NCBI GenBank assembly: GCA_005883615.1
Contig: VBEC01000028.1
Coordinates: 1 to 56,867, forward strand
Length of the DNA: 56,867 bases
Reading direction: 5' to 3'
From: Chloroflexota bacterium
Lineage (GTDB): Bacteria; Chloroflexota; Limnocylindria; Limnocylindrales; CSP1-4
The position numbers and the translations under genes are program-made. Below are positions 17,542 through 26,507 of this stretch, one piece after another. The notes under the pieces are model-generated. The model saw only the letters and a program-made list of their open reading frames with translations, was not told the DNA's origin and made no database searches. Position 1 is the stretch's first letter; each line of letters begins with the position of its first letter.

Positions 17542-19353
17542 TTATCCGGACCGTGCGTAGCCAATCGGCTCAGCAACGGCGTGGAGCCACGGGATCGCGC
17601 TGGGTGATCCTGACGCCGGATCCACGAGGAACCAGTCACTTGCGTCGGCTTCCGGCAGCGAGCTGGTAACGAGAAGTCCCTGGGCCGTCCAGATTTGCGC
17701 AAACTGGTTGCCAGGTGCGTCGGTGAGACGCCGCTCGTTCGTGCCATCTGCGCCGATCAGGTAGATCTCGCCGTTGCCGTCCCGCGTGGAGATGACGGCG
17801 ATCGTCGTGGCGTCCGGCGACCACGCCGTTGGGTTGTTCAGGCCGGGGCCGCTTGGCAGCGGGACGTGCGCCAGATCGGACAACCGCAGAACGAACATCG
17901 TGTCAGCCGGGCTGCACATCGCCAGCCGTGTGCTGTCGGGCGACCAGACAGGGCAGCCGCCCTCACCGAGGTCGCGTAACCCGGTCCCATCGGAGTTGAT
18001 CAGATACGTGTGCGCGTGGTTCGTGAAAGCCACTGACTGACCGTCCGGGGAAACGGCAGGCATCTGAGCGTCCGGGGCAAGCTTCCGAGCGTTCCCGCGA
18101 CGGAAGTCACGCAGCCAGAGTTCGGCGGGCAGGTCGGGCTTGGGACCCGTCTGCTGGTCGGGCGGGCGTGACGTACGCGTGTACGCGAGAACGCGCCCAC
18201 TGTCGTCGAGCGAAGGCTCGCCGACCAGCATCTCCTCGTTGGGAACGACGAGGCGATCGTCGCTCCCGTCTCCGCGAGCGAGGTGGATCCCACCCTTCCC
18301 TGCGAACGCGAGGAGGCCTGTGATGGACGAAGGCGCTGCGGTGGGTGCGCCTGAACCGAAGGCCACCTGTGGCGGTGGCGCCGATGGCGGCCATCGGGCA
18401 GGATCGACGACGGCGTGGATCGCCTCGGCCACGAGGTCAGGCTGCTGTTGATGGATCCGGTGGCCGCTCTCGGCCGCGAGGATGATCGCGGATTGTGGGC
18501 TGAGGCGGGCGAGACCTTCCTGGAGCGACGTCCAGAGCGCCTCGACCTTGAGGGTGGGCCAGTCAGGGCCACCCGGGAACGGCACGCCGTGGTGCAGCAC
18601 GACGAGTGGCCCCGGAGGAAACGGTGGCGCGGCGACGAGGACTCGCTCGCTGGTGCGGATCTCGTCGTTTGTGATCGGCTCCCCGTTCGGGATCGCGCGC
18701 CGTGCCGCGACCTGGGCAGGCGTCAGGATCGCCTCGAGCCGGTCGTCCCACCCCGGTGCGAGGGCGTCCACGAGTACGACTCCTGCCGTCTCCGCCGGAT
18801 GGTGCCGGGCGAAGAGCTGGACGTCGAGACCGCCGTACGACGCGCCAACGAGCACGTATGGTGGGCCAAGGCCGCTGGCGGCCAGAAGGCTGTGAAGGTC
18901 GTCAGCAGCCGCTTGGGCACCGTGAGGCAGCGGCCGTGGGTCGCTCGCGCCGAGGCCAGCCCGGTTGTACGCGCAAACGGTGGTGAACCCGTCGACACGG
19001 GTGGAGATCGCGTTCCACACGTCGGCCGTGTTCCCGAGCCCAGCCTCGAGGATGACGGCGGGCCGGCCCGATCCGCGGCAATACATTTCGAGGTGCCGAC
19101 CCCCGCCGATGTCGATCAGCCCGTTGGGCAGGCTCGGCGTCGGGCTCGGGCTCGGGGCCGCGGTCGCGGTAGCGGGGATGGGAGCATTCGAACAGCCCGC
19201 CGCCACCACCAACATGAGGGTGGCGAGTGCCGCCAGCGTCGCCGCATGGATGGACGGGGCGCAGCTTCCACGATCGGTGGCGACGGCTGCGGGCGGAAGA
19301 TGAGGCAGCGATCCTGGGATCGTCATCACATCGCCCCTGAGCTGCGTGCACAT
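17542..19353 (-). CDS. Lipoprotein combining an alpha/beta hydrolase with a TolB-like beta-propeller
   Basis: A protein of 603 residues. The ATG at 19353 has AGGAGG about 10 nt upstream. A lipobox ends in AAGC at Cys54, so it is a membrane-anchored lipoprotein. After a Pro/Ser linker, about residues 75-330 form an alpha/beta hydrolase: oxyanion region near VILEAGLGN, nucleophile Ser in VGASYGG, catalytic His in AESGHRIH. Then about 350-600 hold WD40-like (PD40/TolB) propeller repeats with PAVSPDGQSVAFT, CPVWSPDSTRLAM and TAWSPDATTIAV. The fusion of an esterase to a C-terminal propeller resembles the reversed order of prolyl oligopeptidases, whose propeller comes first. Substrate unknown. Confidence 0.85.
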   Translation of the reverse strand: MCTQLRGDVMTIPGSLPHLPPAAVATDRGSCAPSIHAATLAALATLMLVVAAGCSNAPIPATATAAPSPSPTPSLPNGLIDIGGGRHLEMYCRGSGRPAVILEAGLGNTADVWNAISTRVDGFTTVCAYNRAGLGASDPRPLPHGAQAAADDLHSLLAASGLGPPYVLVGASYGGLDVQLFARHHPAETAGVVLVDALAPGWDDRLEAILTPAQVAARRAIPNGEPITNDEIRTSERVLVAAPPFPPGPLVVLHHGVPFPGGPDWPTLKVEALWTSLQEGLARLSPQSAIILAAESGHRIHQQQPDLVAEAIHAVVDPARWPPSAPPPQVAFGSGAPTAAPSSITGLLAFAGKGGIHLARGDGSDDRLVVPNEEMLVGEPSLDDSGRVLAYTRTSRPPDQQTGPKPDLPAELWLRDFRRGNARKLAPDAQMPAVSPDGQSVAFTNHAHTYLINSDGTGLRDLGEGGCPVWSPDSTRLAMCSPADTMFVLRLSDLAHVPLPSGPGLNNPTAWSPDATTIAVISTRDGNGEIYLIGADGTNERRLTDAPGNQFAQIWTAQGLLVTSSLPEADASDWFLVDPASGSPSAIPWLHAVAEPIGYARSG

Positions 19354-19740
19354 TGCGTCGTAGCCTCCTCGCCTCTTGTGAGCGTCGACCTCTATATGCG
19401 CGCCGACCTGTCGTGGTTCCCGACGACGGCACGAGGATCCAGGTCGCGGACGCGAAGGGCAGTGCGTTTCGCTCACAAAGGCGCCGCCACTGCCCATGCG
19501 CGATTTCGAACGGTGACGTGACCGTTACGCGGGGCCCCGACCCTCCCGATCCACCGATGGTGTCGGTCGACTCGGCTCAAAGAAGGTTGGCGGTATTTTG
19601 GCGCGGTCCGCGCTCGCTCCCGGCCCGGAGGTCGGCACCGGAAGCATCACCGATATGTCCTTGATATGGATCGGAGGCCTTACGCGTGATCCGCGCGGTC
19701 AATCCAACCGATGATCATGGCCTGCGTGGCGCGAGGGAGC
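19354..19740. other. Intergenic gap between divergent genes
   Basis: A gap of 387 bases between the lipoprotein gene (minus) and a small gene (plus). It must hold both promoters; GATATGGATCGGAGG near 19664-19678 is the most promoter- or ribosome-site-like stretch. No coding frame or known RNA was recognised. Confidence 0.35.
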
Positions 19741-20007
19741 ATGGACGTCGCCGGCGTCGTCATCAGGACGTTTCCTTCTGAGGATCGCGAGTTCGCCGCG
19801 TTCGTATCGGAAGCACTTGGTGCGCTCAGCCGCTCCGGCTTCTTGCCTGCCCAAGTCTCAGCGGCCCTTGGCCCCCTGGTGAACGCTGAATACCCGGGCG
19901 CACGCATCAGCGAGACGACCGAAGGCGAGGCGTCGACGGTCTATGTCGTTCGGGCGCCCTCCAATAGGTCCGAGGCGACGCGCGCTCTCCGAAGGATTGG
20001 CGAATAG
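19741..20007 (+). CDS. Small unknown protein, paralogue of the 81-residue protein at 20912
   Basis: A protein of 88 residues. It shares with the product of 20912-21157 the pattern TFPS-x-D-x-EF near the N-terminus, then a leucine/alanine helix, then YPGAR/YPDAV and a closing strand; aligning the two places the start at 19741, although an ATG at 19711 is also in frame. No family recognised. The stop is 2 bp before the next ATG, so it forms an operon with the 98-residue gene. Confidence 0.65.
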   Translation: MDVAGVVIRTFPSEDREFAAFVSEALGALSRSGFLPAQVSAALGPLVNAEYPGARISETTEGEASTVYVVRAPSNRSEATRALRRIGE

Positions 20008-20009
20008 AG

Positions 20010-20306
20010 ATGGACCTGCGCTCCTTCGGGCACCGCACCGCCGCGCCCGAGATCACCATCGATGAAGGCGAGGCGGTGTTGATTGCGGCGCGTGTGGTGC
20101 AGCAGGCCAGCAGTGCGATCGAGATCGTGTGGGATTTTGTCCGGCACATTCCGGATACGCCGGCGCAGGACAAGGAAGACCGCCAGGGGTATCTCGTGGG
20201 GTGGCGGGACGGCGACGCACGCTACGAAGTCATCGTGGCATTCGATGGCAGGCCGGGTGAACTCCTGCGCGTCCCGCTGGCCACATCGCAGCGTACTTCC
20301 ACTTGA
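20010..20306 (+). CDS. Small unknown protein
   Basis: A protein of 98 residues starting 2 bp after the preceding stop. It has an Ala/Ile helix (EAVLIAARVVQQASSAIEIV), a spacer rich in Asp/Pro, and two late strands (GYLVGWRDG, YEVIVAFDG). No signal peptide, membrane segment or metal motif. Function not recognised. Confidence 0.6.
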   Translation: MDLRSFGHRTAAPEITIDEGEAVLIAARVVQQASSAIEIVWDFVRHIPDTPAQDKEDRQGYLVGWRDGDARYEVIVAFDGRPGELLRVPLATSQRTST

Positions 20307-20490
20307 CGGGCGGAGCACGGCGCGGCGCTGCTCGCCGGCCATCTCGAGGGTCTGGGTTCGGAACATTTGGCGATATGTGCTCAGTCCCCGAGACGGCCTC
20401 AGAAGCATCGGCGACCGAGGTAACGGTGTCGCCATCAGCGGATCACAAAGACCCCCATAAGAGCCGACCGGGGCGTCGCGGGTTGAGCGA

Positions 20491-20841
20491 CTACCGCGTG
20501 CGCTGAGCCCGCAGGGCGAGACGGGCACCAATCACCGCAAGCGCCTCGGTGGTCCGCTTCATCGCGTCTGCCGGGATGGCCAGCACCTGCGGCTCGTCGA
20601 GGGCGCTTTCCGGAACGATGACAAGCGTCGCTGGGCGGTCGGCCTCAACGTCGAACTGGATCCGTCTCAACTCATCGAAGCCGATATCGAGAGCGATCCG
20701 GCCCTCCTCCATCACGACGACGCGACGGTCGGTCACCGCCAGATAGGCATCTCTCGCCCGCGCGGCAACGTGCAGCTGCTCGTCGGGCTCGAGGAGGTGC
20801 AGAAGCCTCGGCTCGGGATCGTCTCTGCGCTGTTCGCTCAT
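20491..20841 (-). CDS. Bacterial PH-like domain protein
   Basis: A protein of 116 residues. Pattern: LLEPDEQLHVAA, then YLAVTDRRVVVMEEGR, DIGFDELRRIQF and a C-terminal helix. The LTxxRL/VTDRRVV-type strand pair and closing helix are typical of bacterial pleckstrin-homology-like domains (YokE/PHb families). No membrane segment. These domains may bind lipid or mediate assembly; nothing in the neighbourhood points to a partner. ATG at 20841 chosen over 20871 because the extra residues are not domain-like. Confidence 0.65.
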   Translation of the reverse strand: MSEQRRDDPEPRLLHLLEPDEQLHVAARARDAYLAVTDRRVVVMEEGRIALDIGFDELRRIQFDVEADRPATLVIVPESALDEPQVLAIPADAMKRTTEALAVIGARLALRAQRTR

Positions 20842-20911
20842 TGGCCGCGTTAACCATTGCGAAGAAGGCATTACAGGAGCATCACAGGCTGTGTAGATTC
20901 CCTCTGTTTTG

Positions 20912-21157
20912 ATGCCGGCTGGCCGTGCGCTTGAAGTTCATACTTTCCCGTCGGCCGATGTAGAGTTCCTTCGGGCCGCGCAGGCTGCCATCGCCAGGTG
21001 GTCGGCGATCGACTCCACGGTAATGCTCGTCAGCCGGGTCCAAGCCGAGCTTCAAGTTCAGTATCCCGATGCCGTTGTTCGGCTTCGCGCTGCCCACACT
21101 CAGCTCGACGAACACCTGGTGATCCTGTACGCATTCCGTGACGGCCGGGTCGGCTGA
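20912..21157 (+). CDS. Small unknown protein, paralogue of the 88-residue protein at 19741
   Basis: A protein of 81 residues. It shows LEVHTFPSADVEF, a helix, SRVQAELQVQYPDAVVR and ILYAFRDGR, matching the 19741 product in motif order and length. TAGATT at 20893-20898 is a likely -10 box giving a very short leader. The paralogues stand on either side of two unrelated small genes, suggesting duplication within this accessory strip. Confidence 0.62.
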   Translation: MPAGRALEVHTFPSADVEFLRAAQAAIARWSAIDSTVMLVSRVQAELQVQYPDAVVRLRAAHTQLDEHLVILYAFRDGRVG

Positions 21158-21248
21158 GGTCACGACGGAGCGGGTTGCATTCCGCGGGGAAGCCTCCGGC
21201 GCTTGGTCGAGCAGCGAGCGGGTGTCGACCGGATGCTAGGATCGGGCC

Positions 21249-21602
21249 GTGGACCTGATGGGCGTGCGCATCAACACGATCGTCAAGGACAACGTGGCGA
21301 TCAGGTGCGACGGCTGCAATGAGATCATCGCGGGAACGCCCTGGCGGCTGAACGTCCTCGACATCGTTGCCAGCGAGGTGCCGGTCGCCTGGACCGAGCA
21401 GCCCGCAATCAATCCCGGCCCTTTCCAGTTCCACTCTGACCCAGGCCATGCACGGACGTGGATGGCGCGGCGGGGCTACCTCTTCTGCCGGAAGGGTGAG
21501 GTCCGCGAGATCATGCGGCCGGTCCCGATTCCGGGTGACGCCGTGCGCTGGGGGCTGTGCGACGGGATCCATCGGGACGACCATGCATTCGTCCCGGCCT
21601 GA
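21249..21602 (+). CDS. Small Cys-rich protein, probable zinc binder
   Basis: A protein of 117 residues. CDGC near residue 20 and two later Cys (LFC, GLC) with several His (HSDPGHA, HRDDH) suggest a structural zinc site. The GTG start is supported by TAGGAT (21237-21242) ending 6 nt before it and the lack of a ribosome site, so the mRNA is probably leaderless; ATG 21258 is an alternative. No family recognised. Confidence 0.65.
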   Translation: MDLMGVRINTIVKDNVAIRCDGCNEIIAGTPWRLNVLDIVASEVPVAWTEQPAINPGPFQFHSDPGHARTWMARRGYLFCRKGEVREIMRPVPIPGDAVRWGLCDGIHRDDHAFVPA

Positions 21603-21749
21603 CGTGCCGCGCTCGCGCCGTGCCGCGTTTGACAGGGGCTGAGCGGCCACCTATCGTCACCGAGCCCTGAGCTCACGCGCCATACCAAGATTTGCGCAGT
21701 TTCCGGACCAATGCCGGTGGCTGGGTTTGCACGGAGAACGATCCGCCTC

Positions 21750-22484
21750 ATGGCAGGTGGCACCCAACCAGGAGCAAAGCCGCCCGAATGGCTGTCGCTC
21801 GGTCCGGCCAGCCGTTTGCTCGGGGTTGATCCCGACACCCTTCGGCGTTGGGCAGACACGGGTCGCATCGAGTCGTTCAGTACGATCGGCGGTCACCGCC
21901 GATTCGCTCGTCGGGCTATCGAGCAGCTGGTGGCACTGCGAAGTCACGCGCGGCCCAGCCTGGCCGGACTGGGTGCCACGCCCGAGCGGATGTCTGCCGC
22001 TTACCGGCGCAGCTATGAGCGCAGGGGACCATCGACAGGCGTGCGCCAGGCTGTCGCTGGCGCGGACCGCGGGGCATTCCGTGACGATGGCCGGAGCCTC
22101 GTGGAGGCACTGCTGCGGCATCTCGACGCCGACGACGAAGCCGGCAGGAGGGCGGCGGACTCGGCCGCCGTGGGCCTCGCGGAGGACCTCGGAAAACGTC
22201 TGGCAGCCGGTGCCACCAGCCTCACCGACGCGGTATCGCTGTTCGTGGCCGCTCGCCGCCCCTTCCTGTCCGAGCTCGGCGGACTCGGCCGTCGTCGCCG
22301 TCTGGCCGCGGACCAGCTGAGCAGCCTCTACGAGTCGGCATCGGTGCTGCTGGACCGCCTGCTGCTGGTGTTCGTGGCGGCCCACGAGGCGGAGTCCGGG
22401 CGCAAGCCCGTGATCGCGGCGCCGCGCGCCAAGGGCAGCCGCCCATCCGCGAATGTCCTGGCCTCCTCGGACTCCGGGCGGTGA
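21750..22484 (+). CDS. MerR/excisionase-type helix-turn-helix protein with a C-terminal helical domain
   Basis: A protein of 244 residues. Residues 10-65 are a winged helix-turn-helix: WLSLGPASRLLGVDPDTLRR, then GRIESFSTIGGHRRFARRAI, the signature of the MerR/excisionase (HTH_17) group. Residues 90-230 are all-alpha and could be a sensor resembling RsbR N-terminal or globin-like helical folds; this is a guess. The ATG has GGAGA about 12 nt upstream. Its stop overlaps the next gene as GTGA, so the membrane protein downstream is its operon partner and maybe its signal source. Confidence 0.8.
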   Translation: MAGGTQPGAKPPEWLSLGPASRLLGVDPDTLRRWADTGRIESFSTIGGHRRFARRAIEQLVALRSHARPSLAGLGATPERMSAAYRRSYERRGPSTGVRQAVAGADRGAFRDDGRSLVEALLRHLDADDEAGRRAADSAAVGLAEDLGKRLAAGATSLTDAVSLFVAARRPFLSELGGLGRRRRLAADQLSSLYESASVLLDRLLLVFVAAHEAESGRKPVIAAPRAKGSRPSANVLASSDSGR

Positions 22485-23563
22485 CGCTCACGATCGTCCT
22501 GCCGGCCGTCACTGCCCTGCTGGCGCTCGTGTTCGCCGTGGCCCTGCTGGACCAATGGCGCGAACGCCGCCGCCCGTACCAGCTCGTCTGGGCAATCGGG
22601 ATGGCGATGTTCGCGATCGCGTCTGGCTGCGAAGCACTGGCGGGCGCGGGCGGCTGGAACGAGGGCCTCTATCGGACGTGGTATCTGACCGGCGCTGTCC
22701 TGACCGCCGGCTGGCTGGGCCTCGGAACGGCATACCTCCTGGCGAGAACGCGTTTCGGCTACACGTACGCTCTCTGCCTTGCCCTGTCCGGCATCTTCAC
22801 GGTGCTGACGCAGGCGAAGTACCACTATCCGAACGCCGGAGTCGCGCCGCCGCTGTACCTCCTGGCCGGTCTCGGCCTGGCGATAGCGGTGGGCGTCGAG
22901 ACGTACTTCCAGAACGTCCACTGGCCGCGGATCGCCGGGCTTGGCGTCATCGGCGCGACCCATGTCGGCGCGGCCATCATGCTGACGACGTCGCTGCCCG
23001 CGCCCGGCTACTCGCTCGATCCGGCGACGAACATTCCAACCGGCGAAATCCTGCCCGGCACGATCAGGCTCCTGACGCCGTTCATGAACATCACGGGCGG
23101 CATTGCGCTCGTCCTGGGCGCGTTGTTCTCCGCCTACATGTTCATGCCGAAGCGTCGCGTGCTCAGCTATTCGCTCGATCCCGCTCAATCGGGCGATGTG
23201 TTCCTTTTCAATCTGCTGATCGCGCCCGTAGCGATCGTGGTCAACTTCGCGTTCTCATTGCCGGGGACGCTGAACGCCCTCGTACGCGGCCGGCTCCACA
23301 GTCGCGTCCCAGCGACGATCCTGATCGCCATAGGCGCCCTGATCGCGAGCAGCACCGATTCGCTTAACCGCTTCGGGTCGACAGAGCTCTTCCAGGCGGG
23401 CAAGCTCGTGGCGATCGTCCTGCTGTTTGCCGGCTTCCTCGTGTCCACCGAGGTCTTCCGAGAGATCCGCATCCCGTTCACGGGGCGCCGGCTGACGAAG
23501 GCGCGCGAGGAACGCGCAGGGATCGGAGCGAGCCAGACCTCCCGCGACGCGCCCGCCGGTTGA
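22481..23563 (+). CDS. Multi-helix membrane protein coupled to a MerR-type regulator
   Basis: A protein of 360 residues with about nine hydrophobic segments spread over residues 1-320 and a basic C-terminal tail. The N-terminus (LLALVFAVALLDQWRERRRP, then LVWAIGMAMFAIASG) resembles seven-helix sensor modules of uncharacterised proteins. The GTG start overlaps the stop of the regulator gene (GTGA), indicating coupling. No transport or catalytic motif is evident. Confidence 0.75.
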   Translation: MTLTIVLPAVTALLALVFAVALLDQWRERRRPYQLVWAIGMAMFAIASGCEALAGAGGWNEGLYRTWYLTGAVLTAGWLGLGTAYLLARTRFGYTYALCLALSGIFTVLTQAKYHYPNAGVAPPLYLLAGLGLAIAVGVETYFQNVHWPRIAGLGVIGATHVGAAIMLTTSLPAPGYSLDPATNIPTGEILPGTIRLLTPFMNITGGIALVLGALFSAYMFMPKRRVLSYSLDPAQSGDVFLFNLLIAPVAIVVNFAFSLPGTLNALVRGRLHSRVPATILIAIGALIASSTDSLNRFGSTELFQAGKLVAIVLLFAGFLVSTEVFREIRIPFTGRRLTKAREERAGIGASQTSRDAPAG

Positions 23564-23705
23564 GGCGTCGTCCGGCCCGCGCCCGGCAGGGGTACGGCGG
23601 GGCGCCGGTATACTGGGCGGGTCCGCCCCGAGTGTTCGACTCGGCCGGCCGACACCCGGCTCGAGCGCCGAACGGCCAACGCTGACAACGAGTTGCCGAG
23701 GTTCG

Positions 23706-24584
23706 ATGCGCGTCCGAAAAGCCGTCTTCCCCGCCGCCGGCTGGGGCACTCGCTTCCTTCCCGCGACGAAGGCGCAGCCCAAGGAGATGCTGCCTCTCGT
23801 CGACAAGCCGGTCATCCAGTACGCGGTGGAAGAAGCGGTAGCGGCCGGAATCGAACAGGTCATCATCGTCACAAGCAGTCAGAAGCGGGCGATCGAGGAC
23901 CACTTCGACCTCTCCCACGAGCTGGAGCACCTGCTCGAGGAGAAGGGTGACATCGACATGCTCCGCCAGATCCGCCACATCAGCGACCTGGCGCAGATCG
24001 CCTACGTGCGCCAGAAGGAGCAGCTCGGCCTTGGCCATGCCGTCCTGGTCGCGAAGGAGATCGTCGGGCACGAGCCGTTCGCGGTGCTGCTCTCGGATGA
24101 TGTGGTCATCGGCGAGCGGCCGTGCATCGGCCAGCTGATCCACGCCTACAACGAGACCCACTCCTCGGTTGTCGCCGTCATGGAGGTGCCCAACGACGAG
24201 ACGCGGCGCTACGGTGTCATCGGGACCGAGCCCGCGGGCGAGGAGGTCGACCACGGCCGGCTGCACCGGGTGACCAAGCTCGTCGAGAAGCCCGAACCGA
24301 AGAAGGCGCCATCGAACCTCGCGATCATCGGGCGCTACGTCCTCACGCCGAAGATCTTCGACAAGCTGGAGCAGACCCAGCACGGTTCCGGCGGGGAGAT
24401 CCAGCTGACCGATGCCATCGAGGCCCTGATGGAGGAACAGCCGGTCTACGGCTATGAGTTCGAAGGGACCCGCTATGACGCCGGCACGACCATGGGCTGG
24501 CTGAAGGCCTCGGTTGAGCTTGCCCTCCAGCGGCCGGATCTGGGCGGCGAGTTCCGGGACTACCTGCGCACCCTCGATCCGTAG
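23706..24584 (+). CDS. galU: UTP--glucose-1-phosphate uridylyltransferase
   Basis: A nucleotidyltransferase of 292 residues making UDP-glucose from UTP and glucose 1-phosphate, used for surface glycans. The N-terminal nucleotide loop is GWGTRFLPATKAQPKEMLP with the catalytic Arg and Lys; later motifs are PVIQYAVEE, FAVLLSDDV, VEKPEPKKAPSNLAIIGRY and GGEIQLTDAI, all typical of GalU rather than RmlA. GAGG precedes the ATG by 4-5 nt; TATACT at 23609-23614 is a likely -10 box with a leader of about 85 nt. It precedes pknB on the same strand. Confidence 0.95.
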   Translation: MRVRKAVFPAAGWGTRFLPATKAQPKEMLPLVDKPVIQYAVEEAVAAGIEQVIIVTSSQKRAIEDHFDLSHELEHLLEEKGDIDMLRQIRHISDLAQIAYVRQKEQLGLGHAVLVAKEIVGHEPFAVLLSDDVVIGERPCIGQLIHAYNETHSSVVAVMEVPNDETRRYGVIGTEPAGEEVDHGRLHRVTKLVEKPEPKKAPSNLAIIGRYVLTPKIFDKLEQTQHGSGGEIQLTDAIEALMEEQPVYGYEFEGTRYDAGTTMGWLKASVELALQRPDLGGEFRDYLRTLDP

Positions 24585-24746
24585 GCGCCCTGTCCGGGTC
24601 GCGGAGGCCGTGCGGTACCATGCGCGCCGGTCCGTCACGTCGCGGCGAGGGTGCTTGACGCGTCTGAGGGCCCCGGAGACAGGGGCAGTTCTACAGACTT
24701 GCGCCCGGCGGGCACCGCCCACGAACGGGCTGTAAGAGGAGCAATC

Positions 24747-26507
24747 TTGGCGCAAATCGGAACCGTGCTGACCGGCCGCTACCGGCTCATCGAGCTGCTC
24801 GGCCAGGGCGGCATGGCAACGATCTACCGCGCCAATGACGCCCAACTTGGCCGAGACGTCGCGGTCAAGCTCCTGCGGCCAGAATACGGCCGAGACCCGG
24901 ATTTCGGGGAACGCTTCCGCCACGAGGCCAAGGCCGCCGCGTCCCTCAACGACCCCAATATCGTCTCGGTCTTCGATTACGGCCAGGATGAGGCGGGCCC
25001 GTACATCGTCATGGAGCTCGTCGACGGAGAAGACCTGTCCACGGTCATCCGCCGCACTGGCGCACTGCCACCCCGCCAGGCGGCCCGGATCGCGGCCGAG
25101 GTCGCGCGCGCACTGGGGGCAGCGCACGCGCGCGGCATCGTCCACCGGGACGTGAAGCCAGGCAACGTCATGCTGGCCCGCGACGGCCGGGTCAAGGTGA
25201 CGGACTTCGGCATCGCGCGAGCGATCGCCGAAGCCCAGATGACACTGCCGGGCACGACGCTTGGGTCGGTGCATTACTTCAGTCCGGAGCAGGCGCGGGG
25301 CGAGCAGGCGACCGAGGCGTCCGATATCTACTCGCTGGGAATCGTCCTCTTCGAGCTCCTGACGGGCCGGCGCCCCTGGGAGGGCGACTCGGCCGCCTCG
25401 GTCGCACTCGCCCGTCTGTCGGGGCCCGCACCGTCTCCTTCGGACGCACGGGCGGGCATCCCCCCGGCACTCGATCGGATCACCCATCGTGCGCTTGCCA
25501 CGGACCCCGCTGCTCGCTTCGCGAGCGCAGGTGCCATGGCCGAAGCGCTGGACGCGTTCCTGGCTGATCGATCGGTCTCCGCAGCTGGAACCGCCACGGC
25601 CGCTGAGGCCGCCGCGGCCGTGCCGGGGCCGGTGGCTGCCACGGGCCCGTCCTCTGCGGTCCCCCTCGCAGCTGCGGGAGGCACGATCGTGTCCGGCGTT
25701 GCCCGGCCGAATCCGGGCTCGCGCTTTCCTTACGCCGACGACGCGTACGCGAGCGAGGGCGGGTCGCAGGGCGGCCCTTCTCGACGAACGACCGCCCGCG
25801 AACGCCATGTCGAGCCCGAGGAGGACGAAGGGTCAGGCGTTGGGCCGTGGGTCTGGCTGTCCGGGTTGTTCGGCCTCGCGATCCTGGCCCTCGTCGCCTT
25901 CCTGATCTTTCGGTTGATGACCGGGTCGGGCGCGACGACTACCCTGGTCACCGTGCCCGACTTCGTCGGCAAGCAATTCGCGGAGGCTCAGAGCCTCGCC
26001 CAGCAGTCGGGTCTCCAGGTAGTCCAGGCCCAAAATATCCAGAGCTCCGACAAACCCGCGGGCAGCGTCGCCGCTCAGGACCCGCCGGCCAACTCACAGG
26101 TCACGTCGGGGAGCACGATCAAGCTGACCGTCGTAACGGGCAACCTGCTGGTCATCGTCCCGAACCTGGTCGGCCAGACGGAGCAGGCGGCCATCGCCGC
26201 GCTCATCCGCGCCAACCTCGAACCGGGCCCCAGAACCGACGATTTCGACCCCCAGGTGCCCGCGGGCTCCGTCATCCGACAGGACCATCCGGCAGGGACG
26301 CAGGTCGCGTCGGGAACGGCGATCGGCTACGTAGTCTCGAAGGGGCCCCCCTCGCCGTCGCCCAGTCCGTCTCCCAGCCCGAGCCCCCCGCCAAGTCCCA
26401 GCCCGAGTCCGCCGCCGCCCAGCCCAAGCCCGCCGCCGCCGAGCCCAAGTCCGCGGCCCCCGAGTCCCAGCCCGAGCCCGCCGGCGCCGAGTCCCTCGCC
26501 AAGCTGA
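24747..26507 (+). CDS. pknB: Ser/Thr protein kinase with PASTA domains (PknB type)
   Basis: A kinase of 586 residues. The TTG start has AAGAGGAG 5 nt upstream, while the longer frame lacks a ribosome site. Kinase domain 12-270: glycine loop GQGGMATIY, K41, HRDVKPGN with D135, DFG at 153-155, APE-like SPEQ. A Pro/Ala linker leads to a membrane helix near residues 390-412 and two PASTA domains (TLVTVPDFVGK and IVPNLVGQ starts) outside, which in this family bind muropeptides or lipid II to regulate wall growth. Most relatives have three or four PASTA units. The end is a PSPSP/PPPSPSP tail of about 55 residues that overlaps a gene on the other strand. Confidence 0.93.
   Translation: MAQIGTVLTGRYRLIELLGQGGMATIYRANDAQLGRDVAVKLLRPEYGRDPDFGERFRHEAKAAASLNDPNIVSVFDYGQDEAGPYIVMELVDGEDLSTVIRRTGALPPRQAARIAAEVARALGAAHARGIVHRDVKPGNVMLARDGRVKVTDFGIARAIAEAQMTLPGTTLGSVHYFSPEQARGEQATEASDIYSLGIVLFELLTGRRPWEGDSAASVALARLSGPAPSPSDARAGIPPALDRITHRALATDPAARFASAGAMAEALDAFLADRSVSAAGTATAAEAAAAVPGPVAATGPSSAVPLAAAGGTIVSGVARPNPGSRFPYADDAYASEGGSQGGPSRRTTARERHVEPEEDEGSGVGPWVWLSGLFGLAILALVAFLIFRLMTGSGATTTLVTVPDFVGKQFAEAQSLAQQSGLQVVQAQNIQSSDKPAGSVAAQDPPANSQVTSGSTIKLTVVTGNLLVIVPNLVGQTEQAAIAALIRANLEPGPRTDDFDPQVPAGSVIRQDHPAGTQVASGTAIGYVVSKGPPSPSPSPSPSPSPPPSPSPSPPPPSPSPPPPSPSPRPPSPSPSPPAPSPSPS

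Noticed and set aside
23478-25808. A 776-codon open frame on the minus strand
   Set aside because: It lies opposite galU and pknB, whose products are clearly recognisable; the translation is Arg/Asp/Gly-rich without domains.
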